This document shows, one piece after another, positions 18,186-27,537 of a stretch of DNA of 64,000 bases. The position numbers and the translations under genes are program-made. The stretch is taken from NCBI GenBank assembly GCA_035911135.1, contig JAMHWD010000011.1, positions 62,001 through 126,000 of the forward strand. Direction: 5' to 3'. Positions within the stretch are counted from its first letter, which is position 1. The number at the start of each line of letters is the position of its first letter. Source of the DNA: JAMHWD01 sp035911135 (GTDB taxonomy: Bacteria > Pseudomonadota > Alphaproteobacteria > Micavibrionales > Micavibrionaceae). Under the pieces are notes generated by a model, which was given only the letters and a program-made list of their open reading frames with translations, was not told the DNA's origin and ran no database searches.

Positions 18186-21100
18186 TCAAGGCTGACGACG
18201 AAGCAGCATAAAGAACATTCCGCCCATCATCGCCATCATAACAAGAACCAGCCAGTTATCATAGGCGGCGCGGGAAATCCCATATTCCGTATGAACTTTT
18301 AATCCTTCAACATCGCGGATCAGCTGGCCTTGCGCGGTTTTCATCGCGGCAATCTCGGCCTTGAGGGATTCATTCTCGGCCTTCAAGGTTTTAACCCCTT
18401 CAATCATCGGCGCGATCAGGCCGATGTAATTCACGGATTTCGTGCCCATCTCATCATCCGCGGTGCTGACCAGTTCGGGGAAAATCTTCTCCAGCTCCTG
18501 CGCCATCACACCGTATTCCATCGGGCCATGCGGGTTGTCTTTCATGTGGAACGTATAGGTGTCGATCATGCCCAGTTTTTCAATGACATCCCTGGCCTCC
18601 AAAGGCTTGATATCGGTTTTAAGGCGCATATCTGATGTATCGGTCAATACGCCGCTATAATTGATATCGCCTGTTACCGTCAGCTCCACGCCCGTGCTTG
18701 CGGCAATCGAAACTGCGCCGGCATTGCTGATCGTCATACGCTCGGTATTGGCCGTATCAAAGCGGATCGTATCATCATCCGCGCCTTCCTCGACCTGGAT
18801 TTTGGTATCGCCATCGGCATCGGATACGCTGGTTGCTGCGCCTGATATATAGGTTGGCGCATTGCCGGCCGTCAGCCCCAGAACAAGCGAGGTGCTGGTG
18901 CGGATATCACCCACCACATGCAATCTATTGGCTGGTGTCGTTGTGCCGATACCGACATTTCCGCCATTATTGACCGTTACGCGTTCCGTACCGGCTGTTT
19001 CAATCCGTACAAAATCCTCATCGGCGTTTTTCTCGACCAGAACACGTGTATCGGCATCGGCATCGGACAGGCTTGTCGATTCACCGCCAATGGCGCGCCA
19101 TGCCGCTATAGTCAGATCATAGTAATAAAACGCGCGAAGATCTGTATCAAACACCATCAGACCATTGGCCGGGCTGGCAATCGCCGTTCTTTGTGCCGTG
19201 GACATGCGCGGTGCCAAAAACCCGCGGGTGGTTGAGTTTATATCCATCATCGCTGATGGCGTTTCAACACCATTATTCAGCTGAACCGCGCCCGATGGGA
19301 AAAACACCACTCCTGAGCCATATGTTGTGCCGTTCCAGTTTACAATTGTCAGTGCGTTCTGCAGCGCCGCTGTAGTATAGGCATTGCTGTATGCGCCCAT
19401 ATGCCAGCCCTTATTGGTATTATCCTGACCCAGCCATTTTGTTAAATCACTCCGCATGGTAAATAATGTCAGAGCCGCCTGTCCACTTGCTGTGCCCGGA
19501 ACCGCAACCCCCAGACCAGCCGATGCCCCGCCCATAATATCCAGATTCATGACCGGCGTGGTCGTGCCGATACCGATGCTGCTCGCGCTGGAGTCGATAA
19601 AGAATGTATTGGCATCAAAATTCAGATCGGCGTTGTTCGTATCCATGTTGATGGTGGTGGTGGCATCCAGCGTCATGGTATCGGTGAATTTGTCCCAGTC
19701 CAGCGTGTCATCACCCACAGTTCCGCCGCACGCGCCGTTCACCCAGGTGCTCGTACCGGAGTTATAAATCAGACACTGGCCGTTGGTGGGTGTGGGCACC
19801 TCAACATCGCTCAAGGCATCCAGCGCCGGGCCGATATAGACCGGTGCATTGCCGGTCACGCCGCCGAATTTCAGGTAATTGGATACGCCCACATCGCCCA
19901 CGACATCCAGCTTTGCCCCCGGCGTGGCCGTACCGATACCCATATTCCCGTTTGAACTGATGACCGCGCGTTCTGTTCCGGCGGTATCAAAACGGATGGT
20001 ATCATCATCCGCGCCTTCCTCGACCTGGATTTGCGTATCGCCATCGGCATCAATAATCTTGGCGGCGTTGCTGCCCGTACCAATCGCGCGCCATGCTGTG
20101 CCCGTCAGATCGTAATAGTAGAACGCCCGCAAGTCAGTATCAAATACCATCAAACCATTGGCGGGCGTTGCAATCGCCGTTCTTTGCGCCGTGGTCATGC
20201 GGGGCGTGAGGAAACCTTGCGTGGTGGATTGCACATCCAGTACGGCCGTAGCATCGGCGATTGTGGGACCGATACTGATACGGCCTGTTGAATGAATACG
20301 CATACGCTCGGTTAGCGTTCCTGTCGTTGATGTATAGAACAACATATTACCGCTATTATCCGCGCCAGAACGGTTCGAGATAATCGCAGCGTTCAAATTG
20401 GTACTGTTATAAAACAGCACGCCTCCGACATTGGCATCGGTTGTCTGATTACCTTGAATCTCCACAACCGATGTCGTGGCAGGCGTGCCTGCCGAGGATA
20501 CTGTCAGGCCTGTGGCCGCTGATGGGTATAGTTTAGGCGTAGCCGTGCCAACACCCACGCTATTGGCGCTGGAGTCGATAAAGAATGTATTCGTATCGAA
20601 ATTAAAGTCCGCGTTATTCGTATCCATGTTGATCGTGGTGGTGGCATCCAGCGTCATGGCATCGACCAGCTTGTCCCAATCCAGCGCGTCCGCCGCGATG
20701 CTGCCCGCGCCGCCGCAGGCCCCGGCCTGCCATTCGGATGCGGTGTTGTTATAAACCAGGCACTGACCATCCGTCGGCGCGCTGTTGACATCGCTTAAGG
20801 AATTAAGCGCCATATAGGTCGGCGCGTTGCCCGCCATGCTGCCGACGCGCACGCCGCCATTGACATCCAGCGCCGTCACGGGCGTATTCGTGCCGATACC
20901 CACGGCGTTGGCGCTGGAATCAATCACCAGCGTATTGGCATCGAAATTCAGATCATACGATCCCATCGCAATTGTTGTCGTAGCATCCAGCGTCATGGCA
21001 TCAATCATGTCATCCCAGTCGATGCTGTTTGCGCCAACGCCAGCCGCCGTCACAGCCGTCCATGCAGGCGTTGCGGCGTTGTAATAATAAAGCCCGTCCA

Positions 21101-24100
21101 GATCCGTATCATAAACAATCAAACCTTCGGCGGGTGTTGCAATCGCTGTTCTTTGCGCGGTGGTCATGCGCGGCAGCAGCGCGCCTTGCGTTGTGGATTG
21201 TATATCCAAAATGGCGGTAGGGGCGATCGTGTTAAGGCCGCCGCTTATGCCAATCCCGACCCGGCCGGCGGAATCTACACCCATACGCAATGCCAATGCG
21301 GGTCCGGTGCTAAAGGCTAATCCGCCCGCTGTTGCATGCTGTGAGAAGATGGAAAATCCGGCTGAGGAGGTATTGCCGACCAAGCCAAGCCCGCCGCCCG
21401 CGATTGAACGTTGCAGGGCCATCAATTGTCCCGCATCAGATTCTGCGACAAGACCGGCCTGTGCAGATGCGCCTGTATCCATGTTTTGTACCCCCGACAT
21501 GGTTGACGCGTTCTGGGCCTGATTGACGTGAAATTTATAAGACGGCGTTGCCGTACCGATACCCACGCTGTTGGCACTGGAATCGATCACGAATGTATTG
21601 GTATCGAAATTCAGATCCGCGTTGGCGCCGTCCATGGCGATCGTGGTGGTGGCATCCAATGTCATGGCATCCATCATGTCATCCCAGTCGATGGAATCCG
21701 GCGAGATCGAGGCCGCGCCGCCCGCACCGACATCAATCCATCCTGTGCCGTCATAAAACTGGAAAATACCCGATGTCCCGGCATCCGTGACATAAACCAG
21801 CAAACCTTCAGCCGGGCCGGCAATGGCGTTACGCTGGGCAATGGTCATACGCGGAGTCAGGAAACCTTGCGTGGTAGATTCAATCTGCATAATCGCCGAG
21901 GCATTCACAGATGCGCTACCCACACCAACCTTGTTCACCGTTGTATAGGTCACGCCGTTGGGCGCATCCAGCGTCCAGTCAGTCGCCGGGGCGGGCTGGC
22001 CGGATACGCGGCCGATCCGCACGCCGCCCAGCGTGTCTTCGTATTCAATGTAATCATTCGTGCCGTTTTCGCTCCATATCCCGGCATCCGCGCCGCCGCC
22101 GCCGACATCCACCCATGCCGACCCGTCATAGAACTGGTAAACGCCCGATACGCCGCCATCGGTGGCATAAACCATCAGGCCTTCGGCCGGGGACGCAATG
22201 GCATTGCGCTGCGCGGTGGTCATACGCGGCGCCAGAAAACCGCGCGTTGTGGATGAGATATCCAACGCCGCCGTTGCCGCAGGCGTTGCTGTGCCGATAC
22301 CGATGCTATTCGCGCTGGAATCGATGAAGAACGTATTCACATCAAAATTGAAATCGGCGTTATTCGTATCCATGTTAATGGTGGTCGTGGCATCCAGCGT
22401 CATGGTATCGATGAAATCATCCCAATCCAGCGAATCCGCCAACACGCCGCCCACAGGCTCCCAGGCGGTCGTGCCGCTGTTATAGTGATAGAGCATGTTC
22501 AGGTCAGTATCATAGACAATCAAACCGGGCGCGGGGCCGGCAATCGCCGTTCTTTGCGCCGTGGTCATGCGCGGCAGCAATACCCCGTTTGTGGTGGATG
22601 TCACGGTAAAGACCGAACTGGCCGTACCGCCGCCATTGATCACGATTGATCCGTTCACCTCCAGATCGCCCAGATCAACCAGATCCTCGCCATCGGCATC
22701 GTTACCCGCGGCCAGAACTTCGGCAATCGTATTCGTGCCGCCCGGCCCTGAACCTGTGCCGCAATCATCCCAGATCACATTCCCGCCGGAAATACGCAAG
22801 CACTGATCATTCGTCCCGCCTGTATCGGAAATTTTGTCCGCGGTGACGGAATCATCCTGCAATTCGGCAGTACCGATGGCATTATCATCCATCTTGTCAT
22901 TATCAATGGCGTTATTGGCAATTGTGAGCGCGCCATCGGTAGCAATGCTGGCATCGTTGCTCATGGGCACTGAAAAAAATGCGCTGCCATCATTCACCAG
23001 AATATTCCCGGCCGTGTTGGGCGACAACTTCAACCCCGTTGCAGAGATAGTCCCGTTTACGGTCAAGGTATCCGTCAGGGTGGATACATCATACGTATCG
23101 GCAAATCCGATGGCCACGCGCTTGTTCTGCAAATCGCCATGCAGCACATCGCCGATATTCAAGTAATCCGCCGTCGTACCCGGCGTTGGCGATTCCACAT
23201 CCCCCAGCAAGATATTGCTGGTGACGTTGTCATTGCTTAGCATCTTTGTGGCATCAACCCGGTATTCCAGATCGGTATTAATCACGCCATTGGTGTCCAG
23301 ATCGCCGTTTGCTGCGGTGATGGTGAGCTGGGAATTCACATCCACATCCCCCGTCACATCCAGCGTGCTGGATAATGTCGTTGCGCCTGTCACGCCCAAA
23401 GCGCCGCTTAATGTTGTATCGCCGGTAACCCCCAGCGTCCCGCCTAATGTGGTTGCGTTCGTACCGGATACGGTCAGCGTGCCGGTTAATGTCGTTGCGC
23501 CTGTTACATCCATCGTGCCCGTCAATGTCGTTGCGCCCGTCACATCCAGCGCCGCGCCTGCCGTGACCTTCCCGGCAGAATAAGAAATATCGTTTCCTGT
23601 TTTTGTCCAGACCGAACCGGAGGATTTAAAACCAGAGGGATTGTCGCAAATCTCGACATTCATGGTCGCAGAATTAACGCGCAGCAATCCGTCATTGGCG
23701 GCATTGCCCGTACACATCACATCCGTCAATTCGTTTTCATCCGGCAACACCATCGAGGCCGCGCCAAGGCGGAGCTGCGCCGTGGCTGTTCCGCTCAAAT
23801 CCACGGTTTCGGTAAACGATGCACCGCCCGTTACGGCCAGATCACGATCGATACTCGCGCCCGTTGTCCCGACAGGGGTCCACAAACCACCCGATGTCGT
23901 CACGGCATCATTATAGGTAAAGGAAACAACAATATCGTCGCCCAGCTTTGTCGCATAGGCAGGATCATTGCCGCAGGTCGATTGGAATACGCGGTCAGGT
24001 CCGGCGGAAATAATCGCCACAGTTGGAAAATTCGTACTTTCCGTTCCTTGCAAATGCGTACCGGCGCAGCTCGTGCTGTCGGGTCCATGATTCCAGGCGC

Positions 24101-24539
24101 AATACCCATAGCGCATGCCCCAGGGGTCAGTTTTTGTAGCACCCGATGACATTGGAATACATCCGCCGCCGGTCGGTGCGGTCCCGCATGCTTGTGGATC
24201 AATCGGCTCAACATATTCAACCATTGTGCCGGTGCTAATGTCAGTATCGCCTGTACATGTCGTATTGCCTTCGGATTCCCCGATAATAAACCGCCCGGAA
24301 ACTTTCATCTCCGCCTTGGCCTGTTCGATCCGGTTGACCTCGACCATCGTCGAAAGGGGGCCGCGCATCGTGGCCATGATCCCTGCGCCCAATACGCCGA
24401 CAATGGCGACCGCGCCGAACAGGGTGAAGAACACGTTCCCGCGCTCGCCGCTTCGGCGATTTTTCGGGGTTTTCCCATGCCCCTTGCCGATGGCCGGGCC
24501 TGAAATGCGACTTGTCCTATCGTGATCGCGGCTGGTCAT
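18186..24539 (-). CDS. Pseudopilin-like fibre protein with S74 self-cleaving chaperone domain
   Basis: 2117 residues. N-terminus: a basic leader then GNVFFTLFGAVAIVGVLGAG (about 34-53), a hydrophobic helix like a prepilin stem, followed by a GspG-like patch (TDPWGMRYGYC, then AIISAGPDR). Residues about 325-420 are tandem DVTGATTLTGT-type repeats. From about 640 to 1900 come fibre-like repeats: STTxGxLxPRMTxAQRxAIAxPAxGL about six times and DWDxxxDxMTLDATTTI about five times. C-terminus: an S74 intramolecular chaperone with the dyad motif SDMRLKTDI (Ser about 1969, Lys about 1974), a coiled coil (about 2049-2080), then a membrane helix (WLVLVMMAMMGGMFFMLL) and RRQP. S74 domains trimerise fibres and cut themselves off before the serine. 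First gene of the four-gene run; the upstream 350 bp hold DnaA boxes. Probably a surface fibre. Confidence 0.85.
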   Translation of the reverse strand: MTSRDHDRTSRISGPAIGKGHGKTPKNRRSGERGNVFFTLFGAVAIVGVLGAGIMATMRGPLSTMVEVNRIEQAKAEMKVSGRFIIGESEGNTTCTGDTDISTGTMVEYVEPIDPQACGTAPTGGGCIPMSSGATKTDPWGMRYGYCAWNHGPDSTSCAGTHLQGTESTNFPTVAIISAGPDRVFQSTCGNDPAYATKLGDDIVVSFTYNDAVTTSGGLWTPVGTTGASIDRDLAVTGGASFTETVDLSGTATAQLRLGAASMVLPDENELTDVMCTGNAANDGLLRVNSATMNVEICDNPSGFKSSGSVWTKTGNDISYSAGKVTAGAALDVTGATTLTGTMDVTGATTLTGTLTVSGTNATTLGGTLGVTGDTTLSGALGVTGATTLSSTLDVTGDVDVNSQLTITAANGDLDTNGVINTDLEYRVDATKMLSNDNVTSNILLGDVESPTPGTTADYLNIGDVLHGDLQNKRVAIGFADTYDVSTLTDTLTVNGTISATGLKLSPNTAGNILVNDGSAFFSVPMSNDASIATDGALTIANNAIDNDKMDDNAIGTAELQDDSVTADKISDTGGTNDQCLRISGGNVIWDDCGTGSGPGGTNTIAEVLAAGNDADGEDLVDLGDLEVNGSIVINGGGTASSVFTVTSTTNGVLLPRMTTAQRTAIAGPAPGLIVYDTDLNMLYHYNSGTTAWEPVGGVLADSLDWDDFIDTMTLDATTTINMDTNNADFNFDVNTFFIDSSANSIGIGTATPAATAALDISSTTRGFLAPRMTTAQRNAIASPAEGLMVYATDGGVSGVYQFYDGSAWVDVGGGGADAGIWSENGTNDYIEYEDTLGGVRIGRVSGQPAPATDWTLDAPNGVTYTTVNKVGVGSASVNASAIMQIESTTQGFLTPRMTIAQRNAIAGPAEGLLVYVTDAGTSGIFQFYDGTGWIDVGAGGAASISPDSIDWDDMMDAMTLDATTTIAMDGANADLNFDTNTFVIDSSANSVGIGTATPSYKFHVNQAQNASTMSGVQNMDTGASAQAGLVAESDAGQLMALQRSIAGGGLGLVGNTSSAGFSIFSQHATAGGLAFSTGPALALRMGVDSAGRVGIGISGGLNTIAPTAILDIQSTTQGALLPRMTTAQRTAIATPAEGLIVYDTDLDGLYYYNAATPAWTAVTAAGVGANSIDWDDMIDAMTLDATTTIAMGSYDLNFDANTLVIDSSANAVGIGTNTPVTALDVNGGVRVGSMAGNAPTYMALNSLSDVNSAPTDGQCLVYNNTASEWQAGACGGAGSIAADALDWDKLVDAMTLDATTTINMDTNNADFNFDTNTFFIDSSANSVGVGTATPKLYPSAATGLTVSSAGTPATTSVVEIQGNQTTDANVGGVLFYNSTNLNAAIISNRSGADNSGNMLFYTSTTGTLTERMRIHSTGRISIGPTIADATAVLDVQSTTQGFLTPRMTTAQRTAIATPANGLMVFDTDLRAFYYYDLTGTAWRAIGTGSNAAKIIDADGDTQIQVEEGADDDTIRFDTAGTERAVISSNGNMGIGTATPGAKLDVVGDVGVSNYLKFGGVTGNAPVYIGPALDALSDVEVPTPTNGQCLIYNSGTSTWVNGACGGTVGDDTLDWDKFTDTMTLDATTTINMDTNNADLNFDANTFFIDSSASSIGIGTTTPVMNLDIMGGASAGLGVAVPGTASGQAALTLFTMRSDLTKWLGQDNTNKGWHMGAYSNAYTTAALQNALTIVNWNGTTYGSGVVFFPSGAVQLNNGVETPSAMMDINSTTRGFLAPRMSTAQRTAIASPANGLMVFDTDLRAFYYYDLTIAAWRAIGGESTSLSDADADTRVLVEKNADEDFVRIETAGTERVTVNNGGNVGIGTTTPANRLHVVGDIRTSTSLVLGLTAGNAPTYISGAATSVSDADGDTKIQVEEGADDDTIRFDTANTERMTISNAGAVSIAASTGVELTVTGDINYSGVLTDTSDMRLKTDIKPLEARDVIEKLGMIDTYTFHMKDNPHGPMEYGVMAQELEKIFPELVSTADDEMGTKSVNYIGLIAPMIEGVKTLKAENESLKAEIAAMKTAQGQLIRDVEGLKVHTEYGISRAAYDNWLVLVMMAMMGGMFFMLLRRQP

Positions 24540-24604
24540 GGCGTGAATCCGTTACAAATGGCTGAAACTGTGAATTGATCAAAACGGGCGAGGAAGTACG
24601 CAGC

Positions 24605-24720
24605 TGTGGATAAACAAAAGCGCACGCTGTGGATAACAGCGGCAAAATCAATAATATCAAATAATTAAATACAATGTAAAGGCCAGCGTTCGCTGTGGAT
24701 AATTCTGGCGCTATGGATAG
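24605..24720 (-). promoter_or_regulatory. Cluster of DnaA boxes upstream of the fibre operon
   Basis: TGTGGATAA, the exact complement of the consensus DnaA box TTATCCACA, occurs at 24605-24613, 24628-24636 and 24694-24702, with a degenerate TATGGATAG at 24712-24720. All are in one orientation. An AT-rich stretch (24649-24675) lies between boxes 2 and 3. They sit in the 353-bp noncoding interval 24540-24892 between the fibre gene and the UbiB-type gene; nothing else was recognised in that interval. Role could be DnaA-controlled transcription, DnaA titration or an origin. Confidence 0.6.
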
Positions 24721-24892
24721 TGTTTCCAACATTCCCGCTTGTAGCCGCTCCCCTTGCGCAAATTTTCGCGTTTTTCTTCTTAAAACCTGCCCGCCCCGTA
24801 TTACAGGCAAATTCCCACCCTTTAATTATCCTTAAAATGTATTGATAAAAGCTTAGCGAAATATAAAAGCACTATGAAAATAGCAGCTTTTT

Positions 24893-26302
24893 TCAGGCAG
24901 GAAGCGGCACGTCGTGCTTTTTGAGCATTTTTTTCTGGCGCGCGCCCATGGTTTTGGGGTCAAACCCCTCGATCAGTTCGTTAAACAGCCGGAACCAGTT
25001 TACCTCGGCGTTCAGATGGATAAACACCGACCCCAGCCCCAGCGCGGCGCGGTCCATGAATACAAATTCGCGCGGGACCTTGATGCCACCGCGCTCCTTG
25101 CTGAGTTCGCGCAGTTTGGTATGGACCTTCTCGGCGGTGTCGCGCCCGTAAACCGCGCCCTTGGCATGACCGATGACGCGGACCTTGTCCTCCATCAGCG
25201 GGCCATAGAGAAAATTCGCCCAGATATTCAAGGTCTCGATCTGCTCCTTGGAAAGGTCTGAAAACCCCCATGTCTCATAGGCATGGACCGCCAGCGCGTT
25301 ATCCCCGCGCATCAGGGCGTGATACAGATCAATCACACCGCCCACAAATTGCGGCGGAAAGGCCCGTACACAGCCAAAATCCAGCAGGTTTATCCCGTCA
25401 TCCTCGCGCCGGATCGTATAATTCCCCAGATGTGGATCGCCGTGGATCACGCCGTAATAATAAAGCGGCACATACCACGCCCGGAACATATTCATCGCAA
25501 TGCGGTTGCGTTGTTCTATGGGGGCGTCCTTATAGGTCAGGACTTTTTCGCCCTCCAGCCATGTGGCGGTCAGCAGCCTGCCGGTCGAGAGATCATCCAC
25601 CACCCCCGGCACATGCACATGATCCTCGTCTTTCAGGATATCCTCATACAGGCGGCAATGCTTTGCCTCCAGCGCGTAATCCAGCTCTTCGCGCAGACGC
25701 GCTGAAAGTTCGGCATGGATATGGCCCGTCTTGATCGAAGGGTCGTAGCGTTCAAAAATGGAAAAAATGAGTTTGAGCTGGTTTAAATCCGCCTCGATGG
25801 CCGAAGCCATATCCGGGTATTGCAGCTTGCAGGCCACATTCCGGCCATCAAGCGTAACCGCGCGGTGGACTTGCCCCAGACTGGCGGCGGCGGCGGCCTC
25901 GCGCTCGAATGATGTGAATTTTGTTTCCCATTCCGCGCCGAGCTCCGCCTTCATGCGGCGCTTGACGAACGGCCAGCCCATCGGCGGCGCGTTGGATTGA
26001 AGCTGCTGGAGTTCCTGGGCATATTCCGGCGGCAGGGCTTCGGGGATGGTGGCCAGAATCTGGCCGACCTTCATCAAGGGGCCTTTCAGCGCGCCCAATG
26101 CCGCGACCAGCTGCTCGGCGTGTTCCTTGCGCTCGATCTTGATGCCAAGGTAGCGTTCCCCGGCCAGTTTCGCCGCAAGCCCCGCCATCGTTCCCGACAC
26201 GCGCCCATAACGCGTGATGCGGCGCGTCAAAGAATTCTTGTCCCTGTAGGAATCGTTGTCCATGGCTGTATTCAATGTGACGATCTGCCTCGAAAAGTCC
26301 AT
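24893..26302 (-). CDS. ABC1/UbiB-family atypical kinase
   Basis: A member of the UbiB/ADCK family, which supports ubiquinone biosynthesis or lipid handling by an atypical kinase/ATPase fold. Diagnostic motifs: the KxGQ helix LKGPLMKVGQIL, the Ala-rich loop AAAASLGQVHRA, lysine strand VACKLQYPD, catalytic HGDPHLGNY and metal-binding LLDFG. No C-terminal membrane helices are evident, unlike E. coli UbiB, so it is closer to soluble ABC1 proteins. The frame stays open to a TTG at 26335; ATGs at 26302 and 26263 are both possible and none has a good ribosome site. Divergent from the IcmL-like gene. Confidence 0.88.
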   Translation of the reverse strand: MDFSRQIVTLNTAMDNDSYRDKNSLTRRITRYGRVSGTMAGLAAKLAGERYLGIKIERKEHAEQLVAALGALKGPLMKVGQILATIPEALPPEYAQELQQLQSNAPPMGWPFVKRRMKAELGAEWETKFTSFEREAAAAASLGQVHRAVTLDGRNVACKLQYPDMASAIEADLNQLKLIFSIFERYDPSIKTGHIHAELSARLREELDYALEAKHCRLYEDILKDEDHVHVPGVVDDLSTGRLLTATWLEGEKVLTYKDAPIEQRNRIAMNMFRAWYVPLYYYGVIHGDPHLGNYTIRREDDGINLLDFGCVRAFPPQFVGGVIDLYHALMRGDNALAVHAYETWGFSDLSKEQIETLNIWANFLYGPLMEDKVRVIGHAKGAVYGRDTAEKVHTKLRELSKERGGIKVPREFVFMDRAALGLGSVFIHLNAEVNWFRLFNELIEGFDPKTMGARQKKMLKKHDVPLPA

Positions 26303-26387
26303 ATGCAAAAAAGAATTATTTTTCTGCCCCGGCAATTTTGATAGACTTGGCGCAGGATAATTTTTTTATAAGGTTGTTGACCCCGCT

Positions 26388-27083
26388 ATGCGAATTACCG
26401 CCATTTCTCTCCTTTTTTTAACCACCCTGATCGTCTTTACGCCATCACGACCGGCCATGGCCGCACAGACGTTTTTCGATGTGCTCTGGAATGTCTTTTT
26501 CGGTGTGCCCGATACCGGGCCAAAACCTGAAGAAACCCTGCAAGCGCCATTTTCCTACGATCAGGCGATGGAGACTAATGGAAAAATTGCCGGCGAACCC
26601 CAGGCCGGATCACTGACTCATCCTCACGCGGCGGAAAATGATATTTCGCGCTGGCTGGTGACAACCGTTTCCGAGGCGCTCACCTATGATGCCAGCGCCG
26701 CCAAGGACCCGGCGGGTCAGGGGTATGAATCCAAGAAGAAAAATTTTACGCCCGGCGGCTTCAATCAATATATGCAATTCCTGCAGGCCAATAACATTAC
26801 CAAAGTCATCGATTCGGAACGCTTTCATATCAAAAGCTTCGTCGAAGACCGTCCGCTCTTGCTGAATGCCGTCGCGCATGAAGGGCGCTATCGCTGGCTT
26901 TATGAAATCCCGGTCATGGTCTCCTATATGGATGCGAAGAACTTCAATTACAAGGAAACCAATCCGGTCAACCAGAAGATCATGCTGACCGTCCAGCTTG
27001 GCCGCGCCAAGGATAGCGGCAATGACATGGAAGTCCTGATCGAGACCTGGAATGGCAAAAGCCAGAAAGTCGATAAGCGCTGA
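26388..27083 (+). CDS. Lone DotI/IcmL-like exported protein
   Basis: 231 residues: a signal peptide (ISLLFLTTLIVFTPSRPAMA, cut near 25), then a periplasmic domain resembling the type IVB secretion protein DotI/IcmL. The pattern includes DISRWLVTTVSEALTYDA, KNFTPGGFNQYMQFLQANN, a GRYRWLYEIPVMVSY strand and a closing VQLGRA..LIETW. Known DotI proteins have an N-terminal membrane anchor and work beside DotJ and DotH in a Dot/Icm core complex; here no other Dot/Icm gene is visible, so it may have another envelope role. The family call is from motif layout only. Confidence 0.6.
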   Translation: MRITAISLLFLTTLIVFTPSRPAMAAQTFFDVLWNVFFGVPDTGPKPEETLQAPFSYDQAMETNGKIAGEPQAGSLTHPHAAENDISRWLVTTVSEALTYDASAAKDPAGQGYESKKKNFTPGGFNQYMQFLQANNITKVIDSERFHIKSFVEDRPLLLNAVAHEGRYRWLYEIPVMVSYMDAKNFNYKETNPVNQKIMLTVQLGRAKDSGNDMEVLIETWNGKSQKVDKR

Positions 27084-27243
27084 TCAGAACGCGTTTTCCT
27101 GCGCCGTTTATGGCCTGTGGGAAATCGTATAAATTCTGTTTTCATTTCTGCCACAATGCTTTAAAAACGCACTTGTACCAATACAGTATTGCAATGGAAT
27201 GCGGGCGGCCTCAAACGCCCCCGCACTGAAAAGGATTTGTATC

Positions 27244-27537
27244 ATGCAGGAAAAAGTCGCCAGTTTCCCGGCCTCCAAAAACGCTGATGAACCCGCCGAT
27301 GTCGGCGGCGTTGCCGGCAAGCGCCTCAAAGCCATTATCGAGCGCATTGAACGCCTCGAAGAAGAGAAAAAAGGTCTGGCCGATGATATCAAGGATATCT
27401 ACGCCGAAGCCAAGGGCGTTGGCTTTGATACCAAAACCATCCGCAAGGTAATCGGCCTTCGCAAAATGGATACGGAAAAGCGCCGTGAATCCGAAGAACT
27501 TCTGGAACTTTACAAATCCGCCATCGGTATGGACTGA
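27244..27537 (+). CDS. gapR: GapR/DUF2312 nucleoid-associated protein
   Basis: In Caulobacter GapR binds overtwisted AT-rich DNA and helps gyrase and topoisomerase IV ahead of replication forks. The 97 residues match the DUF2312 family: GVAGKRLKAIIERIERLEEE, ADDIKDIYAEAKGVGFD, TKTIRKVIGLRK and ELLELYKSAIG. The start is the ATG at 27244 with AAGGA about 9 nt upstream; an upstream ATG 15 codons earlier in frame lacks family similarity. Its 3' end overlaps the convergent gene by 28 bp. Confidence 0.93.
   Translation: MQEKVASFPASKNADEPADVGGVAGKRLKAIIERIERLEEEKKGLADDIKDIYAEAKGVGFDTKTIRKVIGLRKMDTEKRRESEELLELYKSAIGMD

Noticed and set aside
21528..22256. 242-codon open frame on the plus strand
   Set aside because: Antisense to the fibre repeats, His/Arg-rich as expected of a shadow.
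18186..24539. Regular DNA repeats considered as a CRISPR array
   Set aside because: Repeats are in frame, differ in length and spacing and encode fibre protein repeats; no cas genes are present.
8230..24539. Prophage
   Set aside because: S74 and fibre repeats are phage-like, but there are no capsid, terminase, portal, tail-assembly or integrase genes, and pilin and signal peptides indicate a cell-surface system.
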